In this document: positions 26,450-31,799 of the stretch, piece after piece | How positions within the stretch are numbered: position 1 is the first letter of the stretch | How the letters are laid out: every line of letters starts with the position of its first letter | Notes under the pieces: model-generated | Databases searched by the model: none | What the model saw: only the letters and a program-made list of their open reading frames with translations | Told to the model about the DNA's origin: nothing | IMG/VR virus record: IMGVR_UViG_3300017991_000292 | Location: 1-31,799 of that record | DNA: 31,799 bases | DNA from: a virus | Reading direction: 5' to 3' (one strand) | Position numbers and translations under genes: made by a program

Positions 26450-29400
26450 TCAATCTCCTTTTCTGACTGTCTGGTTGAATCTACGATTGAAGTCCATGGC
26501 AAACCCACGGATTCTCTTCTCTATGCTCTTCTTCTGTTGATCGGATGTGGCCTTTCGCTTAGACCGATTTAGCTTTGATATCGTGGTCTGCATGTTCCTG
26601 GCCAGCTTGAACATACGCCATTCCGGGTGTTTCTTGCTGTATTCCAGCTTCTCAGATCCGGACAGGATCTTCCACCGATTGTAGTGACCTATGGCCCGAT
26701 CGCTGTTTGCCCTGAATGTCTGATAATCATACCATTCGTTTTGATCTTTCACAATCTTTCGGACGAATGGCTTTCTCCTGGTCGGCACTTCTTTGCCCTT
26801 GTACGTCTCCGCGACCAGACCGGCAGTGTCTGCATAGAACCTGCCAGTCCCACCGGTGGCGAAGTCCCACAGGTGATCGAGTGTTTCTGGTGATATATCG
26901 GCAAACTCCCAGACTGCGGGCTCTACGAGATTGCCGCCAAACAGGGCGTTTAGACCCCTGGTCAGCGCTTTACTTGTGGGCCGTGCGCTGTTCCAATACA
27001 GCTGACTGTCCGGGCGCTTCGGCCCGTAGCTGAGCTGATCTGGTCTGATGGGTCCGCCCATGAAATTCTCATTCTTGGCGATCTCGATAAATGGATCCAC
27101 AACAGTTGGAGACACGAGCTTCAAGAGCCCATCAGATCCACCGATAGGGTTGAATGCATCAAGGGCTGCAACTGCCATGAATGCTGCGCCGACTGCAGGG
27201 GTTTTCCCCTTAATCCCGCCGGATATCAGATTGTGGTACACGTCATTCATGGCGTGCCCGAAGGCCACGAACACGTTGAATCCATACGGAAGCATGACAG
27301 TAATCTGCTCTCCGTCGGGTAGCATCATGATGTAGTGTCGCTGTTTCATGTACGGGTTGATCTTGTCCCACTTGTCGACACCGTCATCGTCTTCGCCGCC
27401 GACCAGGCGATTCATCTCGGCGAGACCGAACCCGAGGGCCGCCAGCCCATATCCGATCCTTCTTACGTTCTTGTGTCTCAGGGACTTGATCACGACGGCT
27501 GAGCCCTGGATACCGGCATTGTAGAAGAGATACATGGCATTCATGGCGGTTCCATACTGACCCTTCCTATTGAAGTTGACGGTCAGATTTTTCGCCAAGC
27601 TCGCAGCCTGCGGCTCGGTTACACCGGACTCGATGGCGGCACGGAACGCGCTGAGACGCACCGCGTTCTCAACGACGGTATTGTAATCGGCGACGACATC
27701 AAAGAGCGCCTTGCTCACACGCTTTGCCGTCTGCAGCGTACCCTTGCCATCCTTGGCCAGCCTCTGGATTTGCCTCGCCTTCCTGTCAGTAGAGTGGATA
27801 TCCATCCATCCGACCTGTCCGCCAGCCTTCTTGAATCGCCGGTACCACGCGGCCATTTCGCTCTTACCTTCGCCACGGAGCTGATCCCTGATCCCCTTCA
27901 TTGCACCGGGGACATACTTCAAAGTGTCCTTGGCTGCCTGCGCACCCTTTTCGCCGGCAAGTCTGATCATCGCTGTCTGGATGTCCCTTTGGAAGTTGGT
28001 GACGATAAACTCCGGGTTGAAAGACGTGTTGATCGTAGATAGATACCTGTTGATCGAAGCCAGCGCATGGACAACCTTGCCGACCTGTGGCTGATTCAGC
28101 CGGTTCAGCGCCTCCCCAAGCTCCTTCTGTGCGACCTGGATATGATAGACCTCTCCATCCCGTGTGACCGAGAACACATCCCCACGGCTTGCCCATTTCG
28201 GATCCGGGACCCTCTTGACCTTCCCCCCGACATAGGCCCTCATGGTCGGCATCGGCCGGTAATCGCCGGGCTCATACCCACCCTTCTTCGGCTTCGTTCC
28301 GGGCTTGTGGATGGTCCACATGTTCTCGTTTGGATTCTTCTCTACCATATCGAGAAACGCCTGTCCGATCTTGGCTCTTTCTGCCTGCTGTATGGTCTGG
28401 GCAGTCTGGGAGAATAGGTTTGCAAGGAGGTCGGTGGCCCTGCTCTGTCTACCGAGCGCCCTCTTCGTCCCGCTTCGCTTAACGCTGAGCCCCTGGTTGT
28501 GGCCCATGATGTTTATGACCTCTTCGTCGGCCACCCCCTTCAGCGGGATGTAATTCTCGTACCTCTCCCATGCTTCGACCACCTCCGCAGTCTCAAGACC
28601 TGCCTCGCGTATGATGGCTCTCTGCTCATTCGAGATCTTCCTGACCATGCCCTCCAGGCGCTGAAGCTCTGCGGTCTTACCCTCCGCCTTGAACTTCTTG
28701 AGGATACCGGCGGCCTCTGTGTCGGTCATTCCGGAACCCTCTCCCGGACCAAACTCCTTCGGGTTGATGCTGTGGATGTACTCATTTCGCTCTGGTGCAT
28801 GCCTTGCGTACAGATAGTCCTCAAGCTCCTCGACGGTGATCTTGCTCTTCCGGATAGCCTCCATGAGGGGGCGCACAGTCTCATCCTCGAAGCGTTCCAT
28901 GCGATCCTGTGCCTTGCCGGTACTGAGCTCTTCGATGAGGTACGGAGACTCGTCTCTGATCACTTCGCCGCGTTCTGCGAGCCACTCCTCGACACGCTTG
29001 ATCGGAAGGTACTGATCCTGGAACTTCCTCCTGAGACCGTCGACCTGGGATTCCGCGTGCATGACATCGGTGATCGGGTTTTTCTTTGGATCCCGTATGT
29101 GCTTCACCTCTTCTACGATGGGCGCTTCCCTTGCCTCGGCTGCGGCCCTGGCAGCTGCGGCTCTGGCTTCAGCTATGCGTCTCGCGGCCCCGGCTGGACG
29201 TCTCTCGCCTATTGTGGCCTCCGCCTGGATCATCACAGGGCTGGCACTCGGTTCGTTTGCCGCCTCCCTGTATGCAACTATAGATCCTTTTTCTATACTT
29301 GCGTCCTTGAAGACCTTCTTCACTGTGCTCATGTAGTCCTTGAGGGGTTTGTTCTGTTGGAATCCCTTCTTGGTGACCTTCCCCTTTCCGGACTTGTTGC

Positions 29401-31799
29401 CCTCATACACGGAGATGTGCACAGCTCCGCCTGGGGCTACAGCGTTATAGGCCTGACGGAGCACCTGTACCTGGTTGCCTCTCTCCTCGATGACGTTGAG
29501 GACATTCGCTATGACTACCGCGTCTACGGGGTTTGCCTTGACCTGCTTGATCACCTTATCGTTGTGCTCCTCCGTCCTATTGAACGGATCGTACACAAGG
29601 CTGGTGATCCCTGCTTTCTTGTGTGCTTCTGTGGCGTTGTCGAACTTCCCTCCGCCAAGATCGAGTATCCTCTTGATGGTCTTACCGGCCGCGCCGCTCT
29701 TCTGCCAGTCGGCAATGAGCCTGGAATGCAGCTTCGGCAGCTTCGACCTGTTGATGCTGGTGTCTGCGCTGGTGATGTCCTGGACAGGCCTATCCCAGAG
29801 ACGATCACCGAACCTATCGTTATGTGCCTCCTGGGCCGTCCGTGGAACTGACAGCCGTCCAGAGTGGCCACAATTCGACGCACACCTTTCCTGGTGCTTC
29901 TCATGAAAGCACCTGGCGCCGACAATGCAGCACGTCCTCTTGTCTCCATCGAGTGCCGGGTTTCCATCTATGAACTCCACAAGGGCCCTGGATTCCTTGT
30001 TACCCGGCTTCAGGGTGCCGTCCTTCTTGAAGGCAAACTTGAAATCCTCCGCCCCTGCAGGCATCGGCTTGTTGTAGTCTTCATGGTGATATGGGGTGAT
30101 GACGTCGATGAATTGATCCATCCCCTTGTAGGAGAGGTTCAGGTAGTCCTTGTACTCCTTCAGGTTCATGGCGACTACGCGCACCTTGACATTCTCCGGG
30201 AACTTCTTCTTGAGTCGGAGGGCTTCATCCCACGGCATTCCGCCGTTCTGCCCGAGAACTCCATCGTCGATCGAGACGTTGATCACGATACCGCGATCCC
30301 CGAAATCCTCGACAAACTCGGTGGTTTTGGTGATAGCCTTGACGGAGAGACCCCTCTGGGCAGCATGGTCCAAAACCGTCTCAACTTGATCATGATGCCA
30401 CTCCCTCACATAGTCAGAGAAGCTGAATAGGCGGAGCCCGCCGCGACGATTCAGATCGTCGATCTTCTTCTGGCCCCATCTAAGTATCTTGGCCTTCTTC
30501 GGATCTGGGTTATACGGTGTGGTCTCATAGACCGGCTTTGCCTTGGCGGCGAAGACCTCATCGATACTCTTCCCACGGATGAAGTTGTCGACAGCAAGCC
30601 GTCTCGACTGTTCGACATAGCAGTAGGAACATGGCACGTCGATCCCATCAGCCACGGCCTGATCATACATGCGTATCCAGAAGTCAGGGTTGATCAGCTC
30701 ATTCCAGATATCGCTCTGAGCGTCGATGTCGCGTATGTCACCAAGTTTCCCATCAGAGAGGTGCTTGGCCACATACTCAAGGAGGTTCCGCTTCTTGGGG
30801 CAGATCGATCCGGGATCCCAGGACATGAACGTCTTTGCGTTTTTGAAGAAGCCCTGTGTGGACATCTCCTTCGCAGACGCTTCCGTTCCAATGACGTATC
30901 TCAGCACGGCTTCCTTGGCCGAGTAGTAATACTTCTCGTTGAGATCCTTCCCATTGACAATGATGTCTTGGTAGATATGATCCAGAGGGTGGCTCTTCCC
31001 TGCACCCCTCAACCGATCGGCAACTGCCTTTATGGCAGACATGACACGCCTGAAGATAGACCTAAGCTCCTTGGAAACAACGGTGCTTTTTCCATCCAGG
31101 TTTCTGAGCCACCAATCACGGAATCCGTCAGCAAACCACTCGCTCTTGTTCTTGAACTTCTTCCCAGGATTCTCCTTCTTGAACGCTTTGGCAGCCGCCT
31201 TGTACTCCCTGGTGACAGTCTTGAAGTCTCTCGACTGGACAGGGCCAAGAAGGCGCTTATAGGCAAACTCGCCAAATTCGTGGAGAAACACGTCCACATT
31301 CCGGCCATTGAACATGACCGCGACGTGATTAGCGTCCTCTTTGAGTTCCCCTACCTTCTCGGTGATAAGGGCACCCTCGACCACCTGTTGCTGCTGTTGG
31401 CTGCCAGGCACCCCATGGGCAGCAAGCTGTGCTCCGGTAGGGGCAAACTGCTGCTCTGAGAAACGTGGCTCGAAGTGATCCTTCCAGGACTGCGGAAACA
31501 TCTCCATGATGCCGTCGATAATCGCGGCCTCATCCTTGGTCACCAGCCCCTTTTTGACTGCCTGCTTCAGGCCTACATGTTTGACGTCGGCTGTCTTGAA
31601 TTCCGGAAGAGGCTGATTCTCCCACTTCTCGCGGCCAGCCAGGCTGAAGGCATAGTGATCTTCCAGGGTAATGGCGTTCTCATCGAACACGACATAGTTC
31701 GACGGCCGAACATCAGCAACAACCAGGTCTCCGCTCTGGAGACCCTTGATGATTTCTCGGTACTGTGGCAGATGCTCTGGAACGATATCCGGATCCTTG
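26450..31799 (-). CDS. Giant polyvalent protein (5'-partial): degenerate zincin, radical-SAM-like, methyltransferase, LPD38-like
   Basis: The frame is open to the window edge, so the start is outside; at least 1782 codons. Counting from the codon at 31690: (1) 131-200, FLHEFGEFAYKRLL plus EWFADGFRDWW, a zincin-like site in which the second His of HExxH is replaced by Glu. (2) About 285-610, a radical-SAM-like barrel: VPCSYCYVEQSRR (354-357), SVKAITKTTEF, GIVINVSIDD, VRVVAMNL, with a later Cys cluster (587-607). (3) 672-810, a class I methyltransferase: RILDLGGGKFDNA, YDPFNR, ANVLNVIEE, APGGAVHISVYEG. (4) An Ala/Arg linker, then helical regions. (5) About 1210-1520, LPD38-like: INTSFNPEFIVTNFQRDIQT and hydrophobic segments. 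Such proteins are packaged and injected with DNA. Confidence 0.75.
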   Translation of the reverse strand, partial: KDPDIVPEHLPQYREIIKGLQSGDLVVADVRPSNYVVFDENAITLEDHYAFSLAGREKWENQPLPEFKTADVKHVGLKQAVKKGLVTKDEAAIIDGIMEMFPQSWKDHFEPRFSEQQFAPTGAQLAAHGVPGSQQQQQVVEGALITEKVGELKEDANHVAVMFNGRNVDVFLHEFGEFAYKRLLGPVQSRDFKTVTREYKAAAKAFKKENPGKKFKNKSEWFADGFRDWWLRNLDGKSTVVSKELRSIFRRVMSAIKAVADRLRGAGKSHPLDHIYQDIIVNGKDLNEKYYYSAKEAVLRYVIGTEASAKEMSTQGFFKNAKTFMSWDPGSICPKKRNLLEYVAKHLSDGKLGDIRDIDAQSDIWNELINPDFWIRMYDQAVADGIDVPCSYCYVEQSRRLAVDNFIRGKSIDEVFAAKAKPVYETTPYNPDPKKAKILRWGQKKIDDLNRRGGLRLFSFSDYVREWHHDQVETVLDHAAQRGLSVKAITKTTEFVEDFGDRGIVINVSIDDGVLGQNGGMPWDEALRLKKKFPENVKVRVVAMNLKEYKDYLNLSYKGMDQFIDVITPYHHEDYNKPMPAGAEDFKFAFKKDGTLKPGNKESRALVEFIDGNPALDGDKRTCCIVGARCFHEKHQERCASNCGHSGRLSVPRTAQEAHNDRFGDRLWDRPVQDITSADTSINRSKLPKLHSRLIADWQKSGAAGKTIKRILDLGGGKFDNATEAHKKAGITSLVYDPFNRTEEHNDKVIKQVKANPVDAVVIANVLNVIEERGNQVQVLRQAYNAVAPGGAVHISVYEGNKSGKGKVTKKGFQQNKPLKDYMSTVKKVFKDASIEKGSIVAYREAANEPSASPVMIQAEATIGERRPAGAARRIAEARAAAARAAAEAREAPIVEEVKHIRDPKKNPITDVMHAESQVDGLRRKFQDQYLPIKRVEEWLAERGEVIRDESPYLIEELSTGKAQDRMERFEDETVRPLMEAIRKSKITVEELEDYLYARHAPERNEYIHSINPKEFGPGEGSGMTDTEAAGILKKFKAEGKTAELQRLEGMVRKISNEQRAIIREAGLETAEVVEAWERYENYIPLKGVADEEVINIMGHNQGLSVKRSGTKRALGRQSRATDLLANLFSQTAQTIQQAERAKIGQAFLDMVEKNPNENMWTIHKPGTKPKKGGYEPGDYRPMPTMRAYVGGKVKRVPDPKWASRGDVFSVTRDGEVYHIQVAQKELGEALNRLNQPQVGKVVHALASINRYLSTINTSFNPEFIVTNFQRDIQTAMIRLAGEKGAQAAKDTLKYVPGAMKGIRDQLRGEGKSEMAAWYRRFKKAGGQVGWMDIHSTDRKARQIQRLAKDGKGTLQTAKRVSKALFDVVADYNTVVENAVRLSAFRAAIESGVTEPQAASLAKNLTVNFNRKGQYGTAMNAMYLFYNAGIQGSAVVIKSLRHKNVRRIGYGLAALGFGLAEMNRLVGGEDDDGVDKWDKINPYMKQRHYIMMLPDGEQITVMLPYGFNVFVAFGHAMNDVYHNLISGGIKGKTPAVGAAFMAVAALDAFNPIGGSDGLLKLVSPTVVDPFIEIAKNENFMGGPIRPDQLSYGPKRPDSQLYWNSARPTSKALTRGLNALFGGNLVEPAVWEFADISPETLDHLWDFATGGTGRFYADTAGLVAETYKGKEVPTRRKPFVRKIVKDQNEWYDYQTFRANSDRAIGHYNRWKILSGSEKLEYSKKHPEWRMFKLARNMQTTISKLNRSKRKATSDQQKKSIEKRIRGFAMDFNRRFNQTVRKGD

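Noticed and set aside
28499-29851. 450-codon open frame on the plus strand opposite the polyvalent gene
   Set aside because: No ribosome site or domain; it mirrors the codon pattern of the minus-strand gene, whose frame is continuous with clear domain motifs.

Overview
The window is a piece of a tailed-bacteriophage genome (or a closely related phage-like element) from a bacterial host. No sequence database was used, so names rest on motifs and family knowledge. Evidence for a phage: tightly packed, translationally coupled genes (many ATGA, TAATG and TGATG junctions) with strong GGAGG ribosome sites; an Erf annealing protein next to a YqaJ/lambda-type exonuclease; a phage-type SSB, RusA, P4-type primase and DUF1376 protein; DUF5131 (Gp37/Gp68); a tRNA cluster; holin-like membrane proteins; and a giant polyvalent protein of the LPD type. 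Near-consensus sigma70 promoters (TTGACA, 17-18 bp, TATAAT-like), strong Shine-Dalgarno sites and a Tat-type signal point to an ordinary bacterial host, perhaps Gram-negative, which I cannot name. No integrase, terminase, portal, capsid gene or DNA polymerase is visible.

Layout. (1) 1-3230, rightward: a consensus promoter, a tiny membrane-like protein, an ArdC-type antirestriction protein and a run of small proteins, ending in a 14-bp hairpin between convergent genes. (2) 12042 down to 3206, leftward early/replication operon: a small HTH regulator, a DUF1376 replication-type protein whose 3' end is made of tandem repeats (a candidate origin), a tRNA cluster (initiator-like Met, a 208-nt tRNA-like element, Pro, and further on Tyr), a PD-(D/E)XK homing-type nuclease overlapping tRNA-Tyr, a GT4 glycosyltransferase, an SF2 helicase, primase, RusA, a metallophosphoesterase, a MazZ/DUF5664-type dNTP hydrolase and an HD phosphohydrolase. 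(3) 12076-23031, rightward operon: small unknown proteins, then the recombination module (Erf, exonuclease, coiled-coil protein, SSB, HNH-like nuclease), a SAM methyltransferase and second GT4 glycosyltransferase, DUF5131, and small Cys-rich or membrane proteins. (4) 31799 down to 22958, leftward late module: the 3' part of a polyvalent protein of at least 1782 residues (degenerate zincin, radical-SAM-like, methyltransferase and LPD38-like ejection regions), two proteins with Sec-type signals, a Tat-signal six-bladed propeller, an unknown helical protein and two holin-type membrane proteins.

How it may work together. The divergent promoters at 12013-12105 form the main early switch. These two and two more rightward promoters share an unusual conserved block (about GGGGTARACTYMAA) directly after the -10 box, so a common operator or start-site signal is likely. 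The leftward operon would supply replication initiation, priming, unwinding, junction resolution and dNTP-pool control; the rightward operon supplies strand-annealing recombination. ArdC and the polyvalent protein are candidate anti-defence factors. The most unusual items are the tRNA-like 208-nt element within the tRNA cluster, the shared promoter block, the repeats inside the DUF1376 gene, and the domain makeup of the polyvalent protein.
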